NCBI RefSeq assembly: GCF_020907985.1
Contig: NZ_JAJJPA010000002.1
Span: 1 to 64,000 of the forward strand
From: Kitasatospora humi
GTDB lineage: Bacteria > Actinomycetota > Actinomycetes > Streptomycetales > Streptomycetaceae
Length of the DNA stretch: 64,000 nucleotides
Reading direction: 5' to 3'
The notes beneath the pieces were generated by a model. It saw only the letters and a list, made by a program, of their open reading frames with translations. It was not told the origin of the DNA and ran no database searches. This document shows positions 36,170 through 46,100 of the stretch, in pieces (within the stretch, counting starts at the first letter, position 1; the number at the start of each line of letters is the position of its first letter). The translations under genes and the position numbers were made by a program.

Positions 36170-37012
36170 TCAGGACACCGCACCCCCGTCCACCGGCCGG
36201 GTCTCCTCGGTGCGTTCGGGGAGCAGCAGGACGGCGCCCACGAGGAAGCACAGCGCACCGATCAGGGTCTGGGTGTTCGCCCGGTCGAGGTCGCGCACCT
36301 GGCCGGTGACCGGGTCGACGTAGCCGGCCACCGCCGAGACGCCGAACGCGATGGACCCGACCAGGTTGGCCAGGGTGATCCACCACGCCCAGGACCGGGG
36401 ACGCCAGGCGGCCCAGCCGTGGCAGGCCTCGTACCAGGCCAGTGCGCTGGCCACCAGGAAGCAGGCGGAGCCGATCGCGTCGGGCCGCCACACGTGCTGG
36501 TGCGCGGCCGACGCGGAGAGGTTGTCGGCCGTGGCGACCCCGGTGCTCACGTTGAAGTAGAGGGTGCCGACGAACTGGACCGCGGTGGACCACCAGTCGA
36601 TCCGGCCGGGCTGGAAGACGAGGAAGCGCCGGTGGCGCGGGTTCTGCGCGGGGGAGGCGGCGTCGACCGTCTCGCGGTAGCAGAGGAAGGAGGCCGAGGT
36701 GAAGAACAGGGAGCCGGTGAAGTAGGTGATGGTGTCGCCCCGGGCTCCGACGGCGTCCGCGTAGCCCGGTACCGACCCGAGGGCGAACAGCAGCGATCCG
36801 ACGGCGAACAGGACCGCGATCCACCACCCCCGGGAGGTGGGCGCCCACCAGGTCGATCCGGTGGCCGGTTGCTGGTGCTTGCGGTGGTGGCGCGACTCCA
36901 GGCGGACGACCATGCCGTCGGCACGCAGGTGGTCGACGAACGTCGCCGGGGCCCTGCGGCGCGGGCGGTGGCCGGTGGGGCTCCCTCCGGCCGTCCCACC
37001 GGCCCGGCTCAT
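36170..37012 (-). CDS. integral membrane protein of unknown function
   Basis: 280 residues. A basic N-terminal cytoplasmic stretch of about 60 residues (ESRHHRKHQQP) is followed by six to seven hydrophobic helices, including GWWIAVLFAVGSLLFALGS, TITYFTGSLFFTSASFLCY, IGSACFLVASALAWYEACHG and LIGALCFLVGAVLLLPE. Repeated G-S-x-x-F segments suggest an internal repeat of two-helix units. The ATG overlaps the potassium channel stop (ATGA), so the two are co-translated. No substrate or family can be assigned with confidence. Confidence 0.75.
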   Translation of the reverse strand: MSRAGGTAGGSPTGHRPRRRAPATFVDHLRADGMVVRLESRHHRKHQQPATGSTWWAPTSRGWWIAVLFAVGSLLFALGSVPGYADAVGARGDTITYFTGSLFFTSASFLCYRETVDAASPAQNPRHRRFLVFQPGRIDWWSTAVQFVGTLYFNVSTGVATADNLSASAAHQHVWRPDAIGSACFLVASALAWYEACHGWAAWRPRSWAWWITLANLVGSIAFGVSAVAGYVDPVTGQVRDLDRANTQTLIGALCFLVGAVLLLPERTEETRPVDGGAVS

Positions 37013-37578
37013 CGTCCCTCCCCGGACCGGCGCGGGGCGTTGCGCCGTTGGCCGTGCCGGACCGCCTCCACGATGACCCTGACCCCGAGGCCGAGGATGC
37101 CGAGGTCGGTGATCATCTGCACCGTGACCACCAGTCGTGCGGCGTCGGACTTCGCGGTGATGTCGCCGAAGCCGACCGTGGAGAACACGGTGACGGTGAA
37201 GTAGAGGCTGTCGGTGTGCGACAGGTGCCCGCCGAAGTTGTCGGGGGACAGCCCGGCCAGCGCCACGTAGCTACCGGCGAACAGCAGCAGGAAGAACGGA
37301 ACGCTGGTGGCCAGTGCCTCGACCGCGGAGACGACCGGTAACGGGGACCGGACGATCCGGCGCACCTGGAAGACGACCAGGACGACGAACGCCGCGAGCC
37401 CCGTGACCAGCATCGTGACGGTGGACGCAAGGGAGGAGCGGTCCAGCGGCAGCGCGTAGTACAGGGCTCCCAGCGCGGCGACCGACCCCACCACCCGCAG
37501 CACCATCCGGGTGACCATGCTGCGCGAGAGCCGGCTCCTGGGTCGGAGGCCGTAGTCCGATCTGGTGCTGCCGGTCAT
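37009..37578 (-). CDS. potassium channel family protein (ion channel pore)
   Basis: 189 residues with about four membrane helices and one pore loop. The K+ selectivity filter is STVGFGDITA (about residues 137-146), with GFG in place of the more common GYG. A last helix (VVTVQMITDLGILGLGVRVI) lines the pore. The protein probably forms a tetrameric K+ channel in the cytoplasmic membrane. It overlaps the following membrane protein (ATGA) and its ATG overlaps the stop of a 30-codon upstream frame, suggesting tight coupling. Confidence 0.88.
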   Translation of the reverse strand: MTGSTRSDYGLRPRSRLSRSMVTRMVLRVVGSVAALGALYYALPLDRSSLASTVTMLVTGLAAFVVLVVFQVRRIVRSPLPVVSAVEALATSVPFFLLLFAGSYVALAGLSPDNFGGHLSHTDSLYFTVTVFSTVGFGDITAKSDAARLVVTVQMITDLGILGLGVRVIVEAVRHGQRRNAPRRSGEGR

Positions 37579-37667
37579 GACGCCGGCCCCCTGCCCGCGG
37601 CGGTCGGCCGCGACTGCCCCGGCCGCCGGGGCCTTGGTGCGCCCGGGGCTCCGTCGGGCGTCTTCAT
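37575..37667 (-). CDS. 30-residue leader-like small ORF upstream of the channel gene
   Basis: ATG 37667 follows GGGGGAGG, one of the best ribosome sites here. It encodes a 30-residue Pro/Arg-rich peptide (MKTPDGAPGAPRPRRPGQ...) that ends in TGA overlapping the channel ATG (ATGA). It could be a coupling leader peptide or the tail of a longer frame starting at ATG 37782 (68 residues). No family known. Confidence 0.4.
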   Translation of the reverse strand: MKTPDGAPGAPRPRRPGQSRPTAAGRGPAS

Positions 37668-38026
37668 GCTTCCTCCCCCGGGAACGTCCACCTGGAGATC
37701 GGGCACCTGCGCGAGCAGCGGCACGGTTCCCGGCGCCCGGCGATCGCGCGGCGGGGCGGGAGCACCGCCGACCTTCTCCATCCTCCCCCGTGGCGGCCCT
37801 GCTCGCGAGCGTCGGACGGCCGTGTCACCCGGCTGGGCCGCCGAGGAAACATGTGGCGGGTCATGGGTTGCCGGGCGGTTGACCGTGGCTGACGCCCTGC
37901 CTAGCGTGCTGGACACCCGGGGCCGGCGGAGGACCGCCGGCGACTCGTCGGGTGCGGGGGCGGGCGCCCGCCTCGATCGCCCCAAGCACGGCGTGTCCAG
38001 CTCTCAGCGGCGACAGACGAGGAGAC
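37668..38026. other. intergenic region between channel operon and GH59 gene
   Basis: 359 bases. It contains a rightward promoter match at 37879-37907 for the GH59 gene. The rest holds no supported gene other than a possible N-terminal extension of the small leader ORF. Confidence 0.35.
37879..37907 (+). promoter_or_regulatory. candidate promoter of GH59 copy 1
   Basis: TTGACC (37879-37884), 17-base spacer, TAGCGT (37902-37907). It lies about 120 bases before the ATG at 38027. Confidence 0.5.
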
Positions 38027-40478
38027 ATGGCTCCGATCCGATCACCCTTCAGGCGCACCACGTGCTTTCTCCTGCCCCTCATCCTGGGTCTCACGGCCTG
38101 GCTCGGCACCGTGCCCACGGCGGCGAGTGCTGCCGTCTCGACCGCGATCACCATCGACGGCACCCAGCCCGGGAGGGTGTTCGACGGGGTGGGCGCGATC
38201 TCCGGCGGCGGCGGCAATTCCCGCCTGCTGATCGACTACCCCGAGCCGCAGCGCAGCCAGTTGCTCGACTACCTGTTCAAGCCCGGTTACGGTGCCTCGC
38301 TCCAGATCCTCAAGATCGAGATCGGCGGCGACACCAACACGACCGACGGCGCCGAACCGAGCATCGAGCACACGAGAGGCGCCGTGGACTGCGACCAGGG
38401 TTACGAGTGGTGGCTCGCGCAGCAGGCCAAGGCCCGCAACCCCGACATCAAGCTCTACGCGCTGGCTTGGGGTGCTCCCGGCTGGGTCGGCGTCGACGAC
38501 CCCGGCAACCCCACTCCCGGAAGCCCGTACTTCTGGTCCGCTGACATGCAGAACTACCTGGTGTCCTGGCTGGGTTGCGCGGCGCAGCACGACCTGAGCG
38601 TCGACTACCTGGGCGGCTGGAACGAGCGGGGCTACAGCAAGAGCTGGTACGAGAGCCTGAGGACGACGCTGAACGCCAACGGCTACCACCCGAAGATCGT
38701 TGCTGACGACGGCTTCGGTTGGGGCGTCGCCAACGACGTGGCCACCGATCCGGCCTTCGCCGCGGCGGTCGACGTCGTCGGCACCCACTACCCGTGCGGC
38801 TACCTCGAGAACGGCTCGAAGTGCAAACAGCACGGCCACGGCGCAGGGGCTCGGCAAGCAGCTGTGGGCCAGTGAGAACGGGTCGCAGGACGCCGCCGAC
38901 GGTGCGGCGGCGGTGGCCCGGGCCGTCAACCGCGGCTACCTCGACGGCAGGATGACGTCGTTCATCAACTGGCCGGTCATCGGCGCGCTCTACCCGGAGC
39001 TCGACTTCAGCGGCGACGGCATGGGGATCGCCCAGCAGCCGTGGTCGGGGAACTTCAACATCGGCAAGACGACCTGGGTCACCGCGCAGACCACCCAGTT
39101 CACCCAACCGGGTTGGCACTACATCGATTCGGCCGGCGGATACCTGGGAGGCAGCAGGAGCAACGGAAGCTACGTGACACTGAAGTCGACGAACGACACC
39201 GACTACAGCACGGTCATCGAGACCATGGACGCCGCCGCGCCGCAGACCGCGACGTTCACCGTCCGCGGGGGGCTGTCCACCGGGACCGTCCACGTCTGGG
39301 CGACCGATGTGAACTCACCGCACGGTTCGGACTACCTCAAGCGGCTGCCCGACATCACGCCGGACAGCGGGTCGTTCACCGTCACGCTCGATCCCGGCCA
39401 CGTCTACACGCTGACGACGACCACCGGCCAGGGCAGGGGCACCGCAGCCTCCCCGACGGCCACCGGGTTGGCACTGCCGTACTCCGACACGTTCGAGACC
39501 ACGCCCGCCGGCACCTCACCCAAGTACTTCTCCGACATGAACGGCGCGTTCGCCGCCCAGCCGTGTGCGGACGGCCGCGCCGGCACCTGCCTGCAGCAGA
39601 TGGCCCCGACCGCGCCGCTCAACTGGACGCACGAGGACTACCACGCCCCCTACACGATGGCCGGCGACAGCTCCTGGGCGAACTACACGGTGTCCGCCGA
39701 CGTCGACCTGCGGCAGTCGGGAACCGCCGAACTGCTGGGCCGGGTAGGCGGGCAGGCGAAGAACAACGAAGGCCTGGACGCCTACCACCTACAGGTCTCC
39801 GACACCGGCGCCTGGTCGATCGTCAAGAGCGGAATGACCTACGTCGGCGGCAACAGCTGGAACTGGTCATGGATCACGCTGGCATCCGGGACCGTTGCGG
39901 CGCTCGGCACGAACACCTGGCACAGCATCGCGCTGACGATGCAGGGCTCGACGCTCACCGCGGCCATCGACGACACCGAAGTGGGCACGGCCGGCGACAG
40001 CTCGTACGCCAACGGCCGGGCAGGGTTGGGGATCACCGGCTACCAGACCGACCAGTTCGACGACTTCTCGGTCGCCCCCGGAGCCGACAGCGGTCCGCAC
40101 GTGGGCCCGGTCGCCTCCGGGCTCGCCGGCAAGTGCCTCGACGACAACGCCGACACGGCGGCCGGCGGCACCATCGCCCAGATCTGGGACTGCGACGGCG
40201 GCGCCGCGCAGGCCTGGACCTACGGCAACGGCACCGTGATGATCAACGACAAGTGCCTCAACGTCACCGGCGGCGCGACCGCCGACGGCACCTCGGTGGA
40301 ACTGGAGAGCTGCAACGGCAGCAGCAGCCAGCAGTGGATCCCGCAGGCGGACGGCAGCCTCAAGGGCGGGCAGTCCGGCCGCTGCCTGGACGACCCGGCG
40401 TTCCGCACCGCGAACGGGACCGAACTTGAGGTCTGGGACTGCAACGGCGGCGCCAACCAGAGGTGGACCCTGCCCTGA
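38027..40478 (+). pseudogene. secreted GH59 beta-galactosidase/galactocerebrosidase-like enzyme, frameshifted (copy 1)
   Basis: The protein has a signal peptide (about 1-36) and then the GH59 catalytic barrel. The resemblance to vertebrate galactocerebrosidase is clear in SGGGGNSRLLIDYPEPQRSQ, LDYLFKPGYGASLQILK and IEIGGD. The acid/base Glu200 lies in GGWNERGYSK. After Cys266 the frame breaks: the AAA run at 38825-38827 has one base too many, and reading AA restores SKCNSTATAQGLGKQLW and the nucleophile Glu in LWASENGSQ. Unrepaired, the product stops at 282 residues and lacks the nucleophile. Repaired it has 816 residues: GH59 core, beta-sandwich, LamG-like lectin domain (LPYSDTFETT onward) and a C-terminal ricin-type lectin with WDCNGGANQRW repeats. 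The intact paralog is at 60549. Pseudogene or base-call error are both possible. Confidence 0.85.
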
Positions 40479-40511
40479 CCGGAGACGCCGGGCAGCGGCG
40501 TCCGCCACCGT

Positions 40512-40548
40512 GCGGAGGGAGGGGTCCGGTGGCGGCCCTTCCCTCCGC
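40512..40548 (+). terminator. terminator hairpin after GH59 copy 1
   Basis: GCGGAGGGAGGGGTC (40512-40526) pairs with GGCCCTTCCCTCCGC (40534-40548) over 15 pairs (two are G-T wobble) around a seven-base loop. It starts 34 bases after the stop. No T-run follows, as is usual in actinobacteria. Confidence 0.7.
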
Positions 40549-40759
40549 GGTCAGGCGTCACCGCGTCACGGGGGGACACGAAGTACCGCTGGCCGAGCAG
40601 TCCTTCCGGCTGGTGGCCGCGCAATTCAGCCAAAGTTCAAGGACACCAAGGCTCTTGACCGTCTCATGACAGTCAGAGATCCTGTACTGCCACCCCTCGC
40701 AGCCCCACGGCTTGGGCTGGCGCATGAGCATCCTGATCGTCCCCCACACTGGAGCCAGC

Positions 40760-41479
40760 ATGCGCAAGTTCCTGATACGTGCCGCCACCCTCGCGGCAGC
40801 AGCCACCACCCTCGCCGCCCCCGTCGCGCCGACCACCGCGGCGGCCGCACAGGGACTGTCCTTCCGCCCCCTGAGCTACAACATCAACGGCTACAACTGG
40901 GGCGGCTACGCCGCCACGGGCAGCGGCTTCACCTCGGTCTCGGCGAGCTGGACCGAGCCGCACGCGACCTGCAACTCCACCAACGACCTGTACGCCCCCT
41001 GGGTCGGCATCGACGGGTACGGCACGTCCACCGTGGAGCAGACCGGGGTGGCCACCGACTGCTCCAGCGGCAGCCCCGTGGACCAGGCCTGGTACGAGAT
41101 GTACCCCGCTAGCCCGGTCTACCTGAGCACCGGTTCCTACCCGGTGTCCGCCGGCGACGTCATCAACGCCTCGGTGACCTACGCCGGAAGCAGCAAGTAC
41201 ACCCTGAAGCTGACCGACTCCTCGCGCGGCTGGACCTACACCACGACCAAGTCCCTGTCCTCCGGGCAGCGGGCCAGCGCCGAGGTCATCATCGAGTCGC
41301 CCACCGGTGCCTACCCCAACTTCGGCACCCTGAACTTCAGCTCCGCCACCGTCAACGGCAAGTCCCTCGGCTCCTTCAACCCGGTCGCCCTCGACCCCTC
41401 GAACGGCGCCTACGAGGCCCGCACCAGCGCGCTCGGCTCCGGCGGCACCAGCTTCAGCGAAACGTATCTGCAGGAGTAG
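40760..41479 (+). CDS. secreted G1 family glutamic endopeptidase (eqolisin-like)
   Basis: 239 residues: signal peptide (about 1-30, ending PTTAAAAQG) and a single beta-sandwich protease domain. The G1 family hallmarks are WVGIDGYGTSTVEQTG, with the catalytic Gln94, and RASAEVIIESP, with the catalytic Glu175; AWYEMYP is also conserved. Such enzymes are pepstatin-insensitive acid proteases. ATG 40760 has GGAG six bases upstream, better than the ATG 48 bases earlier. The gene is monocistronic and followed by a perfect hairpin. Confidence 0.9.
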   Translation: MRKFLIRAATLAAAATTLAAPVAPTTAAAAQGLSFRPLSYNINGYNWGGYAATGSGFTSVSASWTEPHATCNSTNDLYAPWVGIDGYGTSTVEQTGVATDCSSGSPVDQAWYEMYPASPVYLSTGSYPVSAGDVINASVTYAGSSKYTLKLTDSSRGWTYTTTKSLSSGQRASAEVIIESPTGAYPNFGTLNFSSATVNGKSLGSFNPVALDPSNGAYEARTSALGSGGTSFSETYLQE

Positions 41480-41486
41480 TCGCACC

Positions 41487-41516
41487 TGCGCTGGGGCGCG
41501 CACCCGCCCCAGCGCA
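41487..41516. terminator. perfect 12-bp stem terminator
   Basis: TGCGCTGGGGCG (41487-41498) and CGCCCCAGCGCA (41505-41516) form a perfect 12-base stem with a six-base loop. It lies eight bases after the peptidase stop, between it and the convergent acyl ligase gene. It may act in both directions. Confidence 0.85.
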
Positions 41517-41588
41517 CCGAACGGCCCCGAAGCCTGCGGGCCGGCTCCGGACGCGGCTGACGGCAGGGCAAGTCCCGAGCAAGCAAGC

Positions 41589-43163
41589 TCAGTTGACCTG
41601 TCGCTCGGTGGAACTCCAGAAGCGCTCCCGCAGTTCGCGCCGGAGCACCTTGCCGCTGGGGTTGCGCGGTACCCGGTCGACGAAGTCGTAGCCGGTGGGG
41701 ATCTTGAAGTCGGCGAGGCGGCTGCGCAGGAACGCCATCAGCTCCCTGGGCCGCACCGAGGCCTGCTCCCGCACCACGACGAAGGCGTGCAGCGCCTCGC
41801 CCCAGCGCTCGTGCGGCTTGCCGATCACCGCCGAGTCGAGCACCGCCGGGTGGTCGGCGAGCGCGTTCTCGATCTCGGCGGGGTAGACGTTCTCGCCGGC
41901 CACGATGACCACGTCCTTGATCCGGTCGCGCAGGTGGACGAAGCCGTCGGCGTCCAGGTAGCCGGCGTCACCGGTGTGCACCCAGCCGTCGACCAGGGTC
42001 TCGGCGGTGGCCTCGGGCAATCCCCAGTACCCGAGCATCCGGCCGGGCGTGCGCAGGCAGATCTCGCCGCTCGCACCGGTCGGCAGCTCCCGGCCCGACC
42101 GGTCGACCACCTTGACCGCGAACCCGGGGTACGGCCGCCCGGCCGCCAGCAAGCGCGGGCTGCCCGACACGTGCTCCTGCGGCGGCAGGCAGACGGCCGT
42201 GTTGCCGGTCTCGGTCAGTCCGTAGATCTGGGTCAGCTCGCAGCCGATCCCGTCCAGGCAGAGCTCCAGCAGATCGGTCGCGATCGGGGAGCCGCCATAG
42301 ACGATCTTGCGCAGCCCCGCGAAGTCGGCGCGGGAGACCCCGGGTTCGGCGAGCACCATGCGGATCATCGCAGGCACCATGCAGGTGGTGGTCACGCCAT
42401 GGGCCCGGATGGCGGCCAGCGCGTCACCGGCCACGAACATCCGCAGCGCGACGTTGGTGATGCCGGCGCTGAACCCCTGGACCGCCCACCAGAGGCCGCC
42501 GACGTGGAAGCCCGGCACGGCGATCAGGCTGACATCGCCGTCCCGCCAGTCGACCCAGTCCAGGTCCGCGCCCGCCAGGGCGTCACGGACCGCGAAGAAG
42601 CTGCGATGCGCCAGCACCACGCCCTTGGGCAGGCCGGTGGTGCCGCTGGTGTAGAGCTGCACCACCTCGTCGTCCGGTCCGGCATGCCAGTCCGGATCGG
42701 CGTCGGACTCGTCGCCGAGCCAGCTCAGGAACCCGCTGCCGGGACCGGCCGGGCCGTCCAACTCCACCATCGCGCACGGTTGTTCCAGATCCCCGGTGGC
42801 CTGCCGGGCGATCGGCCGGAAGTCGTCCTCGACGAACAGCAGCACGGCTGCGGAGTCCCGGAGGATGTGGCCGATCTCGTGCGCCGTCAGCCGCCAGTTG
42901 ACCGGGACCAGCACCGCGCCGCTCTTGGCGCAGGCGAACAGCAGGTCGTAATAGTGCTCCGACTCCCGCCCGAGGTACGCCACCCGGTCGCCCGGCCGCA
43001 CCCGGGCGGTGAGCAGGGCCCGCGCCGTCCGGGTGCTAGCCCGGTGCAGCTCGGCATAACTGACCGTCCGGCCCTCGACGATCAACGCGCACGCCTCGGG
43101 CCGGTGTTCGGCGTGGAACGCGGGAACCGCCGCCAGCGTGCCGAGTTCGGGGAAGTGCCGCAT
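41589..43163 (-). CDS. acyl-CoA/acyl-ACP ligase (AMP-forming), ScoC/FadD-like
   Basis: 524-residue adenylate-forming enzyme that activates a carboxylic acid with ATP and transfers it to CoA or an ACP. Core motifs are YTSGTTGLPKG (171-181), YGLTETGN, GWVHTGDAGYLDADGFVHLR, RIKDVVIVAGENVYPAEIE, and the C-terminal Lys505 in PSGKVLRRELR. It is the last gene of the five-gene operon, nine bases behind the PKS. In isonitrile clusters of the ScoA-E type, an equivalent ligase loads the fatty acid or the isonitrile acid onto the discrete ACP. That role is inferred from context; standard CoA ligase activity cannot be excluded by sequence alone. Confidence 0.9.
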   Translation of the reverse strand: MRHFPELGTLAAVPAFHAEHRPEACALIVEGRTVSYAELHRASTRTARALLTARVRPGDRVAYLGRESEHYYDLLFACAKSGAVLVPVNWRLTAHEIGHILRDSAAVLLFVEDDFRPIARQATGDLEQPCAMVELDGPAGPGSGFLSWLGDESDADPDWHAGPDDEVVQLYTSGTTGLPKGVVLAHRSFFAVRDALAGADLDWVDWRDGDVSLIAVPGFHVGGLWWAVQGFSAGITNVALRMFVAGDALAAIRAHGVTTTCMVPAMIRMVLAEPGVSRADFAGLRKIVYGGSPIATDLLELCLDGIGCELTQIYGLTETGNTAVCLPPQEHVSGSPRLLAAGRPYPGFAVKVVDRSGRELPTGASGEICLRTPGRMLGYWGLPEATAETLVDGWVHTGDAGYLDADGFVHLRDRIKDVVIVAGENVYPAEIENALADHPAVLDSAVIGKPHERWGEALHAFVVVREQASVRPRELMAFLRSRLADFKIPTGYDFVDRVPRNPSGKVLRRELRERFWSSTERQVN

Positions 43164-43172
43164 GCGCGCCTC

Positions 43173-46100
43173 TCAGTCCTGTCCGGCCTCGGCCGCGCCG
43201 CCCGGCTCCCAGCACGCGGCGAGGTACTCGGCGACGCCGCGCACCGACGGCGACTCGAAGAGCAGCTTGGCCGGCAACGGGCGCCGCACCAGCGCCTCCA
43301 GGGCGTTCTTCAACTCCATGGCCACCAGCGAGTCCAGGCCCAGCTCGAAGAAGCCGCGTTCCGCCTCGACCTCCTCCAGGTGCTCGAACTGCAGCAGCCG
43401 CGCCACCTCGGCCCGTACCAACTCGGTGAGCACCGGCAGCCGTTCGTCGGCCGACAGGGCCTGCAGAGCGCCGAGGTCGGTGCGCCGGACGGGTGCCGGG
43501 GCGGCCGTCGACACCGCCTGGTAGAGGCCCTCCCGCCCTGGGCGGCCGGCGGCCAGCACGTCCCAGTCGCACCGCGCGACGATGGCGGTCGGCTCCGCGC
43601 CACCGAGCAGCGTCAGCAGCGCGGCACCACCCTCGGCGGGGGTGAGCGGACCGACGCCGCCGCGCTCCAGGGCGACCAGCCGGTCCGCGCTCAGCGCGGC
43701 CGCCATGCCGACCTCGGCCCACGGGCCCCAGTTCACCGCGAGACCCGGTCGCCCGGAGTCGACCCGTCGGACCATGAGCTCGTCCAGGAAGGCGTTGCCC
43801 GCCGCGTAGTTGGCCTGCCCGACGGGTCCGATCACCGCGGAGAGCGAGGAGAAGCCCACGAAGTACCGCAGCTCGGGGAAGGCCGCCAGGGCCTGGTCCA
43901 GCAGCAGCGTGCCGTACACCTTGGACTCGAACACCGAGTCGAGGTGCTCCCAGGACATCCCGGTGATCGGCACATCGGCGAGGGCACCGGCCGCGTGGAC
44001 CACCCCGCCGAGCGGCTGCCCGCTCTCCCGCACCGCCGCCGTGATCCGCTCCACCCCGTCGGCGGTGCCGACATCGGCCTGAACGGTCGTCACGGTCACG
44101 CCGAGGGCGCGCAGCCCGTCCAGCGCCGCCTGCGCCTCGCCGACCGGCTCGCGGCGCCCGACCAGCAGCAGCTGCCGGGCCCCGGCCTCGGCCAGCTTGC
44201 GGGCCGTCACCAGACCCAGGCCGCCCAGGCCGCCGGTGATGACGTGCAGCTGCTCGGCGTCCAGTGCGAACGGTGTGCCACGGGTCTGCGGGGCGGCCTG
44301 GGTGGCCTGGGCGGCCTGGGCGGTCGGCAGCGGCAGGATGCGGCGCACCTGGCGCCGGCCCGCGCGGTAGGCGATCTGCGACTCGTCGGCCTGTGGTGCC
44401 GCCCACTCATCGACCAGCACCCGGTGGTCCTCGCCGTCGGGATCGAGGTCCAGCAGGGTGACGCCGAAGGCCGGGTACTCGGTGCGCAGACTGGTGCCGA
44501 AGCCCCACAGGGTGGCCGCGGCCGGCACCGCGCTGCCCGGTGCGCCCGAGCGGGCGCCGCTGGTCACCAGCCAGAACCGGTCGGCCGGGCTGACCCCGTC
44601 GGCTGCCAGCCGCTGCACCAGGTCGAGCAGCTCGCGGTAGTTCCGCTCGCACTGCGCCCGCGGCTCGGTCGGGTCGGACGGGTGCCAGAACCAGCACAGG
44701 TCGGCTCGGCGTTCACCCAGCAGACGTACCGCGTCCGCGGGGTCGGCCGCCCGGGTCAGCCGGGTACCCCGATCGGCGGCCTGCGCCACCAGGCAGTCCC
44801 AGTCACCGGGCACGGCACCGAGAAGGACCACCTCCCGGTGGCCGCCCGCCGAGCCGACCGGCAGCTCCTGGTCGACCCAGCACGCCCGGTGGAAGAGCCG
44901 ATGCCCGCCGCCGGACCGGTCGTGCTCCACCCGCTTGGCGGTCAGGCCGTCCACCAGCAGCACCGGGCCGTACCGGTCGGCCAGCAGCAGGTCGGCGGTC
45001 ACCGTGCCCCGCGCGGTGTCCACCTCGGTCATCCGGCTGACCGCGCGCAGCGCCGCACCGCGCGGCTCGCGCAGCAGCCGCAGTGCCCGCACGCTCAGCG
45101 GCAGGTAGGTGTGGCCGTCGTTGGTCGACTGGAGCGCGCTGTCCAGGATGCCCGGCGGCAGGTGGCCGGGGGTCGGTTGGATGTCGCCGCGGAGGTCGGC
45201 CACCGCGGTCAGGCCCGCGCGGCGCACCCGGGACAGCCGACGGAACTCGGGGCCGTACTCCAGACCCAGTTCGGTGAACACGGCATACAGCTCGTCGGTC
45301 CCGGCCTCCGTGCAGTCGGCCGAGTCCACCGTGGCCGCCACCGCCTCGAGTTCGCCGAGCAGTGCCGCGTCCTGCGGGGCGGCGGCGCGGAGTTCGGCCG
45401 AGGCGTGGCAGCGTTCGAAGCCGTCGGCGACACGGCTGACCACCTCGACCGTCAGCCGGCCGTCGGCGTGGCTGTGCAGCCGGGTCCGCACGTCGCAGGG
45501 GCCGTCGGCGCCGAGGAACAGCGGCTCGTGGATCACCAGGTCGGCGAGCTCGCGGTCGGTGCTGCCGAGCACGGCGTGCTGCACGGCGAGGAACTGCTCG
45601 ATGAACCCGGCGGCGGGGAAGACCGGTTGGCCCAGCACCACGTGATCGCGCAGGTAAGCGGGCCGCGAACTGTCCAGCAGCGCCGCGAACTCGCGGGTTT
45701 CACCAGCGAGTTCGGTCGTCGGCGGGACCTCGCGGCCGAGCAGCGGATGGCCGGACCGGACCACACCGCCGCCGAAGGCCGTCTTCGACGTCGGAACCCA
45801 GTAGCGCCGCCGTTCGAAGGCGTAGCCCGGCAGGTCCACCAGCCGGGCCGGCCGACCGGCGTGGAAGCGGTGCCAGTCCACGTTCCGGCCCGCGGCGAAC
45901 GCGCGGGCCGCGACGGCCCGCAGCACCTCACCCGGCCCGTGCGCGGGGCGCGGACCACCCAGCCAGCGGTGCCGGTCGCCCGGCAGGCAGCGCTTGGCCA
46001 GCGCCGTCATGGTCCCGCCGGGCCCGATCTCCAGGAACGCGTGCGCACCACGCCGGTCGATCGTCCGCACGCCGCCGGCGAAGTCGACCGGGGCGAGCAG

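Noticed and set aside
38825..38875. Copy 1 GH59 as two separate proteins
   Set aside because: The second frame has no ribosome site or family-like start, and its first residues before STATAQ are out-of-frame translation of the first part.
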